Source of the DNA: Okeania sp. SIO2C9
GTDB lineage: Bacteria; Cyanobacteriota; Cyanobacteriia; Cyanobacteriales; Microcoleaceae
Direction of reading: 5' to 3'
Assembly: GCF_010672455.1 (NCBI RefSeq)
Contig: NZ_JAAHGO010000012.1
Coordinates: forward strand, 443,002-507,001
Length of the DNA stretch: 64,000 nt
The notes beneath the pieces were generated by a model. The model searched no databases, was not told where the DNA came from, and worked only from the letters and a program-made list of their open reading frames with translations. Numbering within the stretch: the first letter of the stretch is position 1; each line of letters opens with the position of its first letter. The translations under genes were made by a program, and so were the position numbers. Positions 1 to 8,912 of the stretch are shown one piece after another.

Positions 1-1
1 A

Positions 2-703
2 CATGGTTTTCATTTACCTATAATTGTTGATTCAGCGATCGCTACTTTTATTACAGGTAAAGCACTAGCTAAACTCGACTCTAATATTCCTGCCTATGCC
101 TTACCAACTCAATATTACGGTAAATCTAACGAACATTGGCATTTTCCTGGTACCATTACTCTCACCGCCCAGACTTTGATGGCAGTATTAACAGAAATGG
201 CTGAAAGTATCTATCGCTCTGGGTTCCGCAAATTGGTATTTTTGAACGCACATGGTGGACAACCACAAGTTATCGAAATTGTGGCGCGAGACTTGCACCA
301 GAAATATGAGGATTTTTTGCTATTTCCGCTTTTTGCTTGGCGCGTACCTCACCCAAGTAAAGAATTGTTCACACCAAAGGAAATGGAATTGGGAATTCAT
401 GCAGGAGATGGGGAAACAAGTATGATGTTGTCAATGTTGCCGGAGACGGTAAAAATGGATAAGGCAGTAACGGAATATCCTCAAGATTTGCCAGAAGACA
501 GTATGTTAAGTATGGAAGGGCAGTTACCTTTTGCTTGGTTAACGCAGGAGTTAAGTTGTAGTGGTGTTTTGGGTGATGCCAAGGTAGCTACGAAAGAAAA
601 AGGCGATCGCCTGATTGAGGCTTTTACTGATAGTTGGGTGCAGGTTATTCAGGACGTTTATAAATTTCAGCAACCAAAACAAAAATCTAACTCGCGATCA
701 TAA
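2..703 (+). CDS. Creatininase family amidohydrolase, 5' end outside window
   Basis: The frame is open from the first bases, so the N-terminus lies upstream; the first internal ATG at 176 is not the true start. Seen: GFHLPIIVD near the left edge, matching the family's HGPHLPL..D metal site; HFPGTITL; the glycine-rich NAHGGQ motif; and HAGDGETSMML, matching the H-A-G-x-x-E-T-S block that supplies metal ligands. Known: the family are metal-dependent cyclic amide hydrolases (creatininase, the riboflavin/F420 enzyme ArfB and related proteins). The exact substrate cannot be told from sequence. The C-terminal ~20 residues are polar and variable. It stands alone, followed by ~220 bp of spacer before the channel gene. 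Cytosolic; no membrane segment seen. Confidence 0.85.
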   Translation, partial: HGFHLPIIVDSAIATFITGKALAKLDSNIPAYALPTQYYGKSNEHWHFPGTITLTAQTLMAVLTEMAESIYRSGFRKLVFLNAHGGQPQVIEIVARDLHQKYEDFLLFPLFAWRVPHPSKELFTPKEMELGIHAGDGETSMMLSMLPETVKMDKAVTEYPQDLPEDSMLSMEGQLPFAWLTQELSCSGVLGDAKVATKEKGDRLIEAFTDSWVQVIQDVYKFQQPKQKSNSRS

Positions 704-924
704 TTGGTAGTTGTATCATGTCCGGTTTAATACTTAAACAATAGAGTTGTCGCTAAATAAAGGGAAAAAATCACTCTAACCTAGACAGAGCAATAATTCC
801 AAGCATTTTTGCTATCCAATAGCTACAATCTTTACAGAACAAGGTTTTTGGGATTTTTTTAAGTTATAAAGCGACAAGTCTAATAAAATAATTCAAGCAA
901 TCATGGTATAATTGGCGAGTATTT

Positions 925-2679
925 ATGTATTGGTTAAAAATTCCCAGAACGCTTACTATCCAATTTGATATGATTGCTATGGATATCAAGATCAGACTAA
1001 TAAAAAAACTCTTTTTACGAGTTCTCACTGTTTTAATAATAATTATCTTTACTCAGTCTGCCGTCATTAGCATTAGCCCAGAGAATAACCCACTTAAGCC
1101 ACCTGCCACTAATAGTCCCCGTACTACTATGTCAGGATTTATGAAAAATATGAATGAGGCTTATACACTAATTATGGAAGCTGAAGAGCAGGCCAAAACA
1201 GAGGGGGGATTATGGTATTCTAAGGCAGTGCGGAAAAAAGGCTATGAAGCAAACTTAGCTCTAGAGCGGGCGATCAATGCCTTAAATCTTGTAGATATTC
1301 CCCCAATTAATCGTCAAGATATTGGTACAGAATCTGCATTAATGCTGAAGGAGATATTAGACCGCCTTAAATTACCTAAAGCTAATATGATTCCTAGTCG
1401 AGAAGATGTTGTATCTAAATCCCTAAAGCGCTGGGAAGTTCCAGGGAGTGAGATTGCAATTGGGTTAGTTGAGGAAGGTTTCAATGTCAACGAATTTCTC
1501 TTCACCCCTGGAACAGTTAAGCGTATCAAAAAATTTTATGAATTGATCGAAAAATATCCCTACTATGAATTGAATTCCTGGAAAACATCTCCTGGGTTCT
1601 ACAGATTCTATATCACTACACCAGGCTATCTCCTACCTCCCAAGTGGAGTAGATGGTTACCAACGCCAAAAAATACTGTGCTACTTTACGGCCAGGCCCT
1701 CTGGCAATGGGTTGGTCTGGCTATAATCACCTTCGTAGTATTCGCTATCATTTTTGGGGCTAGATTTTTACTCAAACGATATATTAGGAATGCTAATCCC
1801 CACAAAAAAGTATGGTTGGGATTATTCATACCAGCCTTAACATTATGGATGACTAACTTTTGGGAATTTACGATCAATAAATACATTAATATTACGGGCG
1901 CACTCCTCAATAATATACTGACATTATCAACTATTGTGGAAGGTGGTGTTTTGGCTTGGTTCGCTTTTATGGTATTCGATGCCATTGGTTGGACTATTAT
2001 CTCCAATATGCCTCAAGAAAATACATCCATTGAAGCAATACTCGTCCGCAATGGAGTTCGCTTGCTAGGAGTTTTGGCAGGACTCACAGTTTTTTACACT
2101 ACTAGCAAAGAAATTGGCATAGCTGTTGGACCAATAATAGCTAGCTTTGGAATTAGCAGTATTGCTATTGGGTTGGGAGTTAAACCATATATAGAAAATG
2201 TAATAGGTGGTTTAACCTTATTTTTGAACCGCCCAATAAAGATTGGGGATTTTTGCGAATTAGGTGGTGTCATGGGCACAGTAGAAGATATTGGTTTGCG
2301 CTCTACATTGATTCGCACGGAAGATCGCAAACTAATTTATGTCCCGAATACAGTAGTATCCACATCGCAAATTGTCAATCATAGTCAGCGCGACAAATAT
2401 TCTTTTAAGCGCACACTTTCATTGAGCTATGACAGCATTCACGAAGAGTTAGGAGAAACCATGGAAAACCTACGAAATATGCTCGCTCAACATCCAAAAC
2501 TTTCCGAAGAACGTATTAGTCTTAGCAGTTTGAGTAATGAGGCAATTGATGTTGATATTTTCGCATATATCTTAACTAGAGATTTAGATGAATCTATCTC
2601 GATCCAAGAGGAAATACTGCTCAACATTAGTCCAACTCTTGACCTCACAGGAGCAAAGGTAGTCGCACTTACTGTATAA
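925..2679 (+). CDS. MscS-family mechanosensitive ion channel protein
   Basis: A 584-residue membrane protein. An N-terminal hydrophobic segment (about residues 27-48) may be a signal sequence or first TM helix. A ~200-residue presumably periplasmic region rich in charged residues follows. Hydrophobic helices follow at about 253-275, 292-312, 335-360 and 372-410. The MscS core is clear: GPIIASFGISSIAIGLGVK is the pore-lining TM3 with small residues, followed by PIKIGDF and the beta-domain start GTVEDIGLRSTLIRT. The C-terminal alpha/beta vestibule is short. Family role: release of solutes on hypo-osmotic shock; this long version with an extra N-terminal domain resembles MscM/YnaI-type paralogues. 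The start is uncertain: ATG 925 gives the longest form, and ATG 970 would remove 15 residues just before the hydrophobic helix. Confidence 0.88.
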   Translation: MYWLKIPRTLTIQFDMIAMDIKIRLIKKLFLRVLTVLIIIIFTQSAVISISPENNPLKPPATNSPRTTMSGFMKNMNEAYTLIMEAEEQAKTEGGLWYSKAVRKKGYEANLALERAINALNLVDIPPINRQDIGTESALMLKEILDRLKLPKANMIPSREDVVSKSLKRWEVPGSEIAIGLVEEGFNVNEFLFTPGTVKRIKKFYELIEKYPYYELNSWKTSPGFYRFYITTPGYLLPPKWSRWLPTPKNTVLLYGQALWQWVGLAIITFVVFAIIFGARFLLKRYIRNANPHKKVWLGLFIPALTLWMTNFWEFTINKYINITGALLNNILTLSTIVEGGVLAWFAFMVFDAIGWTIISNMPQENTSIEAILVRNGVRLLGVLAGLTVFYTTSKEIGIAVGPIIASFGISSIAIGLGVKPYIENVIGGLTLFLNRPIKIGDFCELGGVMGTVEDIGLRSTLIRTEDRKLIYVPNTVVSTSQIVNHSQRDKYSFKRTLSLSYDSIHEELGETMENLRNMLAQHPKLSEERISLSSLSNEAIDVDIFAYILTRDLDESISIQEEILLNISPTLDLTGAKVVALTV

Positions 2680-2744
2680 AACACAATATAATCTTCTAAT
2701 ACAAGCACTATTAATAATAGTTCTAACGTTAGTATAGAGATGTA

Positions 2745-3002
2745 ATATCATGTCCGGTTGAACACTTATTATTAAGATAGCGAGGGAGTAGGGGAGTAGA
2801 GAAAATAGACATATTTACTGTTTAATATAGAATCCGGGTAATTACTATAGCTAAGTCATTGCGACTGGAACGGAGTGGAAGGAAGCAATCTCAGGGGTGC
2901 GCGGAGATTGCTTCCTATCGTCGCAATGACAACTATTCAACCGGATTTTATACAAGCAAGAGGATAAGTTTTTTTCATCACGCTCTTATCCGGACATCAT
3001 AT
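2745..3002. repeat. MITE-like element with ATATCATGTCCGG inverted ends and internal hairpin
   Basis: The ends are inverted copies: ATATCATGTCCGG at 2745 and CCGGACATCATAT ending at 3002. Inside, 2855-2930 can form a long hairpin: GTCATTGCGAC pairs with GTCGCAATGAC, and GGAAGCAATCTC pairs with GAGATTGCTTCC. GTCATTGCGA..GCAATCTC is a repeat motif known from many bacterial genomes. Related end sequences occur near 712, 15911, 29231, 29405 and 47251, so the element is dispersed. No ORF. This accounts for most of the 518-bp spacer between the channel gene and the glycosyltransferase. Confidence 0.6.
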
Positions 3003-3068
3003 AATACCAATTTGATAACTGTTTGCTACAAATAGTTAGGCTATTTCTTAGGAGTCAGGAGTCAGGAT
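3003..3068 (+). repeat. Dispersed repeat (TTTGATAA..TTTGCTACAAATAG family)
   Basis: A ~65-bp sequence ending in heptad-like GGAGTCAGGAGTCAGG. Recognisable copies lie at 32877-32946 and 54757-54827 (same strand) and at 46788-46856 (reverse). All four are intergenic. No coding potential. Confidence 0.6.
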
Positions 3069-3197
3069 GAATAAAAGATTTGAATAGTATTAATTTTTAA
3101 ATTTGGGAACGGGAACGGGAACAGGCAAGATGCCCATTCCACAAGACTACAAAATTTACTTCTTCCTTCTTCCCTCTTCCTTCTTCCTTCTTCCTTC

Positions 3198-4535
3198 CTA
3201 TAGCAACGATAAAACAATTTCAGCCAACTTTTGTGCCGCTCCTGGTTGACCTCTAACACTTCTAAGATGATCGCGCATTTCGGCTAATTTTTCTGGATGA
3301 GTCAAAAAATCTAATACCAATTCTGCTATTGTTTCCGGTGTCAGTTTCCCTACCAACTCCGGTACAATTTCCTGTTTTGCCCAAATATTAGGCCAAGCAA
3401 AAAGTTTTCCCTTGCGCAACACTAACCAATTAATTCCGGCGGCAAAAGCAGCTCCTACCCCTGGTAAATTTGCTAACAACCCAGGCAAACCATCCCAAGC
3501 TCTCATAATATCTAGTTGTTGGGTGGGTAATAATACAATCATCGGTATTGCTAAGGAACCCAACTCAGCAGTATTAGCACCAACTGTAGTCAAGCAAAGA
3601 CGACATTGGGAAAGTAGATCGTAAGCAGGAGTGCGCGTTATTAATTCCACCTCTAGACCTGTAGGTGTCACCAATTTAGGATTTTCTGTCTCAGAGTCTA
3701 GAGGAATTAATAATTTCGCCTCAACACCACCCATTTTTTGAACTGCCGGATTTTTTCGAGAGTCGGCAAAACTGGCTAAAGTAGATAATTCTAGAGTAGG
3801 AGCAACTGGAATAATAAATCTAGTTTGCGGGCGTATTTTGTGGAGATGTTGAGCGATCGCTAAAGTTAAAGGTACGCCCAAAGATAATTTAGTAGGTTTA
3901 GACCCAGGCAATAACCCAATTAATTCAACAGTATTTTTCTCTGTTGCAGGTAAATCTAAATTACTGCTCACCCTTTTAAGGGGGTCAAAAAGAAATTTCT
4001 GCATTTCAAGCCTCCCTATTGCAGAGGTACTGATAACTGATAACTGATAACTGATAACTGAATTTGCTTCCGCCATCAAATCTCCCACTACTGTAAATTT
4101 TTCAGCATATTTTGATGGTACTTGAGCAGCAACTTCTGGTTTCATTACGCCAAATTTATCTATCCAGCGCCACCATCTAGCATCCCATTCAGCATAAATA
4201 ACAGTACGATAACCAAGACGTTTTCCTACCGCAACAGTAAAAAATTGGTCGCCTCCCAAAAATAAAACTATTCCCTGGGGATGCCAATGCCAATTTTCCG
4301 CCGTTTTTCCCTGAAGCAAAAACCGCCAAAAATATTCTGCGGGTTGTACTCGGTCTATTTCTGGATAAGAAAGAGCGATCGCTGCTTCTTTTCCGGTAGC
4401 ATGGGGACAAGGTGAGAGAATGATAGAAATTCGGATATCAGTATTTGCCTGTTGTCGTAACTGTTGCACAACAGGTCGCACCCAAGTAACTAATTCTCCC
4501 GGGCCATTTGAGAGGATGACAATATCAATTTTCAT
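3198..4535 (-). CDS. Lipid-A-disaccharide synthase-related glycosyltransferase
   Basis: A ~445-residue protein starting MKIDIVILSNGPGE, which is the conserved N-terminus of the cyanobacterial LpxB-related family. The longer upstream frame (to 4658) is translated repeat and was rejected as the start. Other marks are FLGGDQFFTVAVG, AEWDARWWRW, GLLPGSKPTKLSLG (nucleotide-sugar binding), LCLTTVGANTAELG and a C-terminal helical region. Family role: probable UDP-sugar-dependent glycosyl transfer; cyanobacteria keep this gene although many lack classical lipid A, so the substrate is unknown. Odd feature: about residues 157-192 are encoded by a dispersed palindrome plus heptad repeat inserted in frame (see 3958-4066). 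The conserved blocks on both sides stay in one frame, so the protein may still be functional. Confidence 0.85.
   Translation of the reverse strand: MKIDIVILSNGPGELVTWVRPVVQQLRQQANTDIRISIILSPCPHATGKEAAIALSYPEIDRVQPAEYFWRFLLQGKTAENWHWHPQGIVLFLGGDQFFTVAVGKRLGYRTVIYAEWDARWWRWIDKFGVMKPEVAAQVPSKYAEKFTVVGDLMAEANSVISYQLSVISTSAIGRLEMQKFLFDPLKRVSSNLDLPATEKNTVELIGLLPGSKPTKLSLGVPLTLAIAQHLHKIRPQTRFIIPVAPTLELSTLASFADSRKNPAVQKMGGVEAKLLIPLDSETENPKLVTPTGLEVELITRTPAYDLLSQCRLCLTTVGANTAELGSLAIPMIVLLPTQQLDIMRAWDGLPGLLANLPGVGAAFAAGINWLVLRKGKLFAWPNIWAKQEIVPELVGKLTPETIAELVLDFLTHPEKLAEMRDHLRSVRGQPGAAQKLAEIVLSLL
3958..4066. repeat. Palindrome plus TAACTGA heptad repeat inside the LpxB-related CDS
   Basis: Inside the reading frame lies the palindrome ACCCTTTTAAGGGGGT, then CTATTGCAGAGGTACTGA and four TAACTGA-type heptads. 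The same CTATTGCAGAGGTACTGA plus heptads recurs in the spacer at 4871-4910, and related palindromes (CTCCTTTTAAGGGGAT) recur at about 4706, 14525 and 30559. The insertion is in frame and adds ~36 residues, including the repeat-like peptide SVISYQLSVIS. Confidence 0.75.
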
Positions 4536-4759
4536 AGAGAGGTGATAGGTCGTAGGTGGTAGTTGGTAGGCGATCCCATAACATTCTGGCAAACCCGCAG
4601 GTAGCGGTAGGTTTTCAACCCAAGTGAATTGTATAGGTATTAGTTCAACAATTAACAATTAATAATTAACAATTAATAATTACCGAAAAATTATGGTCTA
4701 AACTCTCTCCTTTTAAGGGGATAAAAAAAGATAATATTCCTGATGTTAAGTCTCTTTAT

Positions 4760-4873
4760 TAGACATCTGGTAAAAATCAAAAATAAAATCAATTATTATC
4801 CATAAATTATCAATTATTTCTCCCTGTTGCTTTCCGGAGCTGTTGCCTGTTACCTCTTTTCTGGAGATGGCTA
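4760..4873. mobile_element. Short MITE with TAGACATCT ends, copy 1
   Basis: Starts TAGACATCT and ends GGAGATGGCTA (imperfect inverted ends), 114 bp, no ORF. A second copy with the same interior (AAAATCAAAAATAAAA, then ATAAATT.TCAATTATTT and a TCCCTGTT tract) lies at 52108-52223. Heptads follow it to 4910. The remaining spacer 4536-4759 and 4911-5093 holds AT-rich TTAATAATTAA repeats and no gene. Confidence 0.5.
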
Positions 4874-5093
4874 TTGCAGAGGTACTGATAACTGATAACT
4901 GATAACTGAAATTACCCCTCTTGAAAACGGATAGGATGGGCGAACAGGATTTTATTTATTTCTCCTTTTTTAAAGAAGAGGCTTTCAAGCTTAATTATTA
5001 GGTAAACTTGTATATTTATTCCCTGCTTGCTGTCTATTCCCTAAGAAGCTAATATACTTACTAAAGTCAACCAAATTATAGGAGAAAATTAAG

Positions 5094-5579
5094 ATGACAG
5101 AATTAATTGATGTGGTTAAAACTGGAGATATTTCTCAAGTCGAAACTTTGCTGAGTGAAGGTACAGAGATCGATGCTAAAGACTCGGAGGGTTCGACTCC
5201 CTTAATTGCTGCTGTGGAAGCTGGCCATATAGAGATAGTTAAAAAATTATTGGCTGCTGGCGCTGATGTCAATAACAATGATAATGATGGTTGGGTGCCT
5301 TTGATGGGTGCTGCTGGTAGTGGCGATCGGAAAATTTTGCAAATTTTATTGGATGCTGGTGCTGATGTCAATGCTGCTACTAATTTTGGCTTGACTCCCT
5401 TGATGACAGCTGCTGGTAGTGGCCATATTAACGCCATTCAAATTTTGCTAGACCGGGGCGCAGATATCAAGGCTAAAGATAATAATAAATGGACTGCTTT
5501 GGTCTGGGCAAGTTCAGAAGGTCATCAAGAGGCAGTGGAATTGCTAAAGCAGGTACGCGATCGGGGAGTTTTGCATTAG
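5094..5579 (+). CDS. Ankyrin-repeat protein
   Basis: 161 residues with a clear AGGAG ribosome binding site 9-10 bases before ATG 5094. It consists almost entirely of ankyrin repeats: the units TPLIAAVEAGHIEIVKKLL, PLMGAAGSGDRKILQILL, TPLMTAAGSGHINAIQILL and TALVWASSEGHQEAVELL, each preceded by an A-G-A-D/DRGAD turn. That makes about four and a half repeats with no added catalytic domain, signal peptide or TM helix. Ankyrin stacks bind other proteins; the partner is unknown. It is a single-gene unit; spacer 5580-5845 shows no gene. Confidence 0.9.
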   Translation: MTELIDVVKTGDISQVETLLSEGTEIDAKDSEGSTPLIAAVEAGHIEIVKKLLAAGADVNNNDNDGWVPLMGAAGSGDRKILQILLDAGADVNAATNFGLTPLMTAAGSGHINAIQILLDRGADIKAKDNNKWTALVWASSEGHQEAVELLKQVRDRGVLH

Positions 5580-5845
5580 GTGGTAGGTATGGCAATAACC
5601 AGAGCGGTTAGGACTTATGCTGATGATGAATCTTAGACTAGGCAATGTTTTTTCCACTGTTGTCTGTTACCTTTTCTCTGCTATATGTAGCACCCCTGCT
5701 CTTGGTTTGATAAATTTCACTAAGTTATTGTTCGAGACAACTATCGTATTGTACTGCGTTATGACGTAAATTTTCAACTAAGTCAAAACTCTCTCTCCTT
5801 TCTCCATCTCTAAAAATTCTTTAAACTTTTCAACCGAATATGATA

Positions 5846-6808
5846 TTATTGGTTACTCAACAACAAATCCTCAGCTAATGCAACTGCTCCCCACAAAGGT
5901 GCTTCATCACCCAATGCTGCCGGTAAAATCTCAAAATTGACTTCTGGTAAAGCAGTTTCTCTTGCTACTCGTTGTAGGGTTTCCCACAATAATTCACCTG
6001 CTTTCATTACCCCACCTCCTAAAATAAACCGTTCGGGATTAACTAAATTAGCTACATTCCCAATACCTACTCCCAAACCCCAACCTGCTGACTCGATCGC
6101 CTTAATTGCAATTTCGTCTCCTTGCATAGCTGCTTGACTAACTTCCTGAGCAGTTATTGCTTCTAAATCATTATTTACTAAACTCCGCAAAATTTGCCCT
6201 TCTTGAGGTTGATATTGCAACTGTTCTCTTACCTTTTGGGCAATATAGGGACCTGATGCTAATCTTTCTACACAACCACGCTTACCACAAAGACAAATTG
6301 GACCTTCTGGATCGACGGTGACATGACCTATTTCTCCTGCCATACTCTGAACACCGCGCCATGGTTTGCCATTGAGAATCCAACCTCCACCTACACCAGT
6401 GCTTACAGTAATATAAAGTAAGTTGTCATATCCTTGACCAGCGCCAAAACGATGTTCTCCTAATGCTGCTACGTTGGCATCATTATCAACTATTGCGGGT
6501 GAGTTAAATTCAGTTTCTAAGATTTGCTTGAGGGGAATATTTTCCCAACCTTTTACATGGTGAGATAGACGAACTGTACCTGTTGTTGCGTCTACGGGAC
6601 CGCCAAAACTGACTCCTATGGCAGCAGGTTTTTCGCCTTTGAGGAGGTTGTGAGAAATAGTTTGCATTATTTCAATATCTGTTTGAGCAGAAGCATGGGG
6701 AGGGGAAAAAGTTTTTTGATAGTCTTGCCAGTTTCTTTCGCCAGCATTTAATACTGCTGCTGCTAACTTTGTACCACCAAAGTCAAGGGCTAAAATTTTA
6801 TTTGTCAT
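5846..6808 (-). CDS. ROK family glucokinase/sugar kinase
   Basis: 320 residues, a typical ROK length. The N-terminal phosphate-binding loop is LALDFGGTKLAAAV. The catalytic aspartate lies in VDNDANVAALGE, GGGWILNGKPW lies between, and the ROK signature with its zinc-binding cysteines follows: GEIGHVTVDPEGPICLCG, then RGCVERLASG. The end is ILPAALGDEAPLWGAVALAE. Known: ROK kinases phosphorylate glucose or other hexoses with ATP; the E-x-G-H histidine and DND pattern fit a glucokinase. No DNA-binding domain precedes it, so this is a kinase and not a ROK repressor. ATG 6808 directly precedes the conserved strand. Transcribed alone. Confidence 0.9.
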   Translation of the reverse strand: MTNKILALDFGGTKLAAAVLNAGERNWQDYQKTFSPPHASAQTDIEIMQTISHNLLKGEKPAAIGVSFGGPVDATTGTVRLSHHVKGWENIPLKQILETEFNSPAIVDNDANVAALGEHRFGAGQGYDNLLYITVSTGVGGGWILNGKPWRGVQSMAGEIGHVTVDPEGPICLCGKRGCVERLASGPYIAQKVREQLQYQPQEGQILRSLVNNDLEAITAQEVSQAAMQGDEIAIKAIESAGWGLGVGIGNVANLVNPERFILGGGVMKAGELLWETLQRVARETALPEVNFEILPAALGDEAPLWGAVALAEDLLLSNQ

Positions 6809-6903
6809 AAAAATTAAGTAAGGTTTATTGAGGTTATTTTTAAGTTGTTAAACTAGAGTTTGGAGGGAAACTCCTTCAAGAATTAATAATTAATAATTAA
6901 TAG

Positions 6904-7576
6904 TTATTCATTAACAATTATCTCTCCTTGAAAATAAGAGGATTGACGAGGAGCGTGAAAATTTTTTCTTTTCTTGGTCGATGGTCGGTCAGGGAGGAGA
7001 CCTCGTCATCCATCGACTCCTTTTTTCTCCTTTAAAGGATAGGCTTTAAACTTTAATTATTCGGTAAGTTTAATCTTAATTCTTGATTCTTGTAGTTTAT
7101 TCTCGGTTATTAAGTAATCTATAAATTTGTGGTTCATATAGCAGTCGAAGGAAAGAGCGCGAACAGTTCAAAAGCTCAAAACTCAAACAAAGCAATATTT
7201 TTTTTTCTTCTTTCTTCTCTCTTCCTTCTTCCTTCTTCAGTTATTCATTAACAATTATCTCTCCTTGAAAATAAGAGGATTGACGGGGAGCGTGAAAATT
7301 TTTTCTTTTCTTGGTCGATGGTCGGTCAGGGAGGAGACCTCGTCATCCATCGACCCCTTTTTTCTCCTTTAAAGGATAGGCTTGAAACTTTAATTATTCG
7401 GTAAGTTTAATCTTAATTTTTGATTCTTGTAGTTTATTCTCGGTTATTAAGTAATCTATAAATTTGTGGTTCATATAGCAGTCGAAGGAAAGAGCGCGGA
7501 CAGTTCAAAAGATCAAAACTCAGACAAAGCAATATTTTTTTTCTTCTTTCTTCTCTCTTCCTTCTTCCCTCTTCCT
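6904..7576 (+). repeat. Tandem duplication of ~337 bp carrying a hairpin
   Basis: The segment beginning TTATTCATTAACAATTATC at 6904 recurs at 7241, and the two copies run almost identically for about 337 bp each. Each copy carries a hairpin with arms GGTCGATGG and CCATCGAC, with a GGAGGAGACCTCGTC core, and ends in a polypyrimidine heptad tract (CTTCCTT units) that continues to about 7620. No gene is seen in 6809-7739. A related hairpin occurs at 14797-14817. Confidence 0.8.
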
Positions 7577-7739
7577 TCTTCCCTCTTCCTTCTTCCTTCT
7601 TCCTTCTTTCTTCTGCTATATTTTATTGTTGAAAATAAATAGCAACAAAAACTTAATAAAAAATTAATTACCCTCGTTCGTGTTTTTTTGTTATAATTCT
7701 TTTATAAGATAAGAATACTAATATCAGGAGAGCATTAAT

Positions 7740-8138
7740 ATGGTAGAACAAACTAATCAAAACTTACCAGAATCAGTGGTTCAAAATTTACCTGTGGTAG
7801 CTAATCAAACCTGGCAACAAGCAACTCAAAACTTTCCTCAACAAGTTAAACAAACTGTTATTCAAAATCGAGTTCCGATTGCAGTAGGTGTGGGTGCGAT
7901 TGTATTAACTCCGATTCTTTTACCTTTATTAAAACCTGTAGCTAAAGCAACTATTAAAACGGGAGTTTCTTTCTTGGAAAAAACTAAAGGCGCTCTAGCA
8001 GAAACAGTAGAAGTATTCGGGGATATTGTGGCGGAAGCTAAGGCAGAAGTAGCGGCAGAAGCACAACATAAATCTAACTTAAAAGCAGGTGTATATTCTC
8101 AACAAGAATTGAATGCAAATAAGTCAGCAACTCCTTGA
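7740..8138 (+). CDS. Small membrane protein, DUF5132-like
   Basis: 132 residues; AGGAGAG lies upstream of ATG 7740. The N-terminus is a Gln/Asn-rich polar stretch, followed by one hydrophobic segment (about residues 45-65, PIAVGVGAIVLTPILLPLL) and a helical, Ala/Glu-rich tail. It shares spacing and motif (G-x-GA-x-x-L-x-P, then K-x-G-x-S-x-x-E and E-F-x-D-x-x-AE) with the 90-residue product at 11523-11795, so the two look like paralogues. That second gene lies beside a P-type ATPase, which hints at a shared membrane or metal-homeostasis setting. The biochemical role is unknown. Confidence 0.65.
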   Translation: MVEQTNQNLPESVVQNLPVVANQTWQQATQNFPQQVKQTVIQNRVPIAVGVGAIVLTPILLPLLKPVAKATIKTGVSFLEKTKGALAETVEVFGDIVAEAKAEVAAEAQHKSNLKAGVYSQQELNANKSATP

Positions 8139-8327
8139 AGAAGGAGTCAGGAGACAGAAGACAGGAGACAGAATCAATTGCATAGGGATAGGAGGGCGAT
8201 TAGCATTAAAGGCTCACTAGGGCAGAAAAATTAAGGGACTATTCTTCCTACTAACTCGTCCATAACTGCTATTTATCCTGACTCCTGACTCCTACCCTTA
8301 CCAAAATACTTTTTCAGCAAACCCTAT

Positions 8328-8912
8328 TTAAATATTGTTGATAAAATTTGTCAGTTCTTTAAAAGCTTCGTTATCCGATTTTATATAACCTGCTTGAACC
8401 GCTACACCTAGACGTTTATCGGGATGTTCTTGAGTAGATAACCAGGCGTATATTTTAGCTTTAGAAATTTTATTAGATTTTCTTCCTGTACTTTTCTCCA
8501 TGCACTGAAAGAAACTTTCAATACAACTAATTTCATCAGTATCTATTGATTTTAAACATAAGTCTTCTAGCATTCCTGGGGAACTGTTGTCTGGAAGGAT
8601 AAACTTTTCTATTTTTAAATTCTCTATTTCATTTAATTTATGTTTTATGAGAGAATCTTCAATACTTTTAGAGGCATAATCGAATGACTTATCAGCATCT
8701 CTAGTAATTCCTAAAAAACGCAAATTAGAAAAGCCTGGTATTTTAGGCAAAGTTTTCAAGTACTTATTAAGTTCATCTTTCCCTCCATAATCAATAACTT
8801 GGATATCATTAATTTCTAAATATTCAATTAATTGAGAGAAGAAAATTACATCTTCTTTTCCTTCACCAATAATCAACTTTGACTTTTCAATTGTTGTTTT
8901 ATTCTGACTCAT
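8328..8912 (-). CDS. TOPRIM-like protein (DUF3226/OLD-nuclease type)
   Basis: 194 residues. The N-terminal IIGEGKEDVIFFSQLIEYL gives the TOPRIM glutamate (E-G-x-x-D), and LGITRDADKSFD gives the D-x-D pair, so the metal-binding triad of a TOPRIM nuclease/primase fold is present. Its ATG overlaps the frame-restored stop of the ATPase gene as TAATG, which shows translational coupling. ATPase plus TOPRIM pairs are the plan of OLD-family nucleases, Gabija GajA (fused) and PARIS (AriA/AriB), all anti-phage systems; a similar defence role here is inferred from architecture only. No TM helix. DUF3226 is my best family match from memory, not from a search. Confidence 0.72.
   Translation of the reverse strand: MSQNKTTIEKSKLIIGEGKEDVIFFSQLIEYLEINDIQVIDYGGKDELNKYLKTLPKIPGFSNLRFLGITRDADKSFDYASKSIEDSLIKHKLNEIENLKIEKFILPDNSSPGMLEDLCLKSIDTDEISCIESFFQCMEKSTGRKSNKISKAKIYAWLSTQEHPDKRLGVAVQAGYIKSDNEAFKELTNFINNI

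Noticed and set aside
4536..4658. Extended N-terminus of the LpxB-related protein
   Set aside because: Translated repeat sequence; the family starts at MKIDIVILSNGPGE.
5185..5215. tRNA-like GGTTCGACTCCC string
   Set aside because: It lies in the ankyrin reading frame and no acceptor or anticodon stem fits around it.
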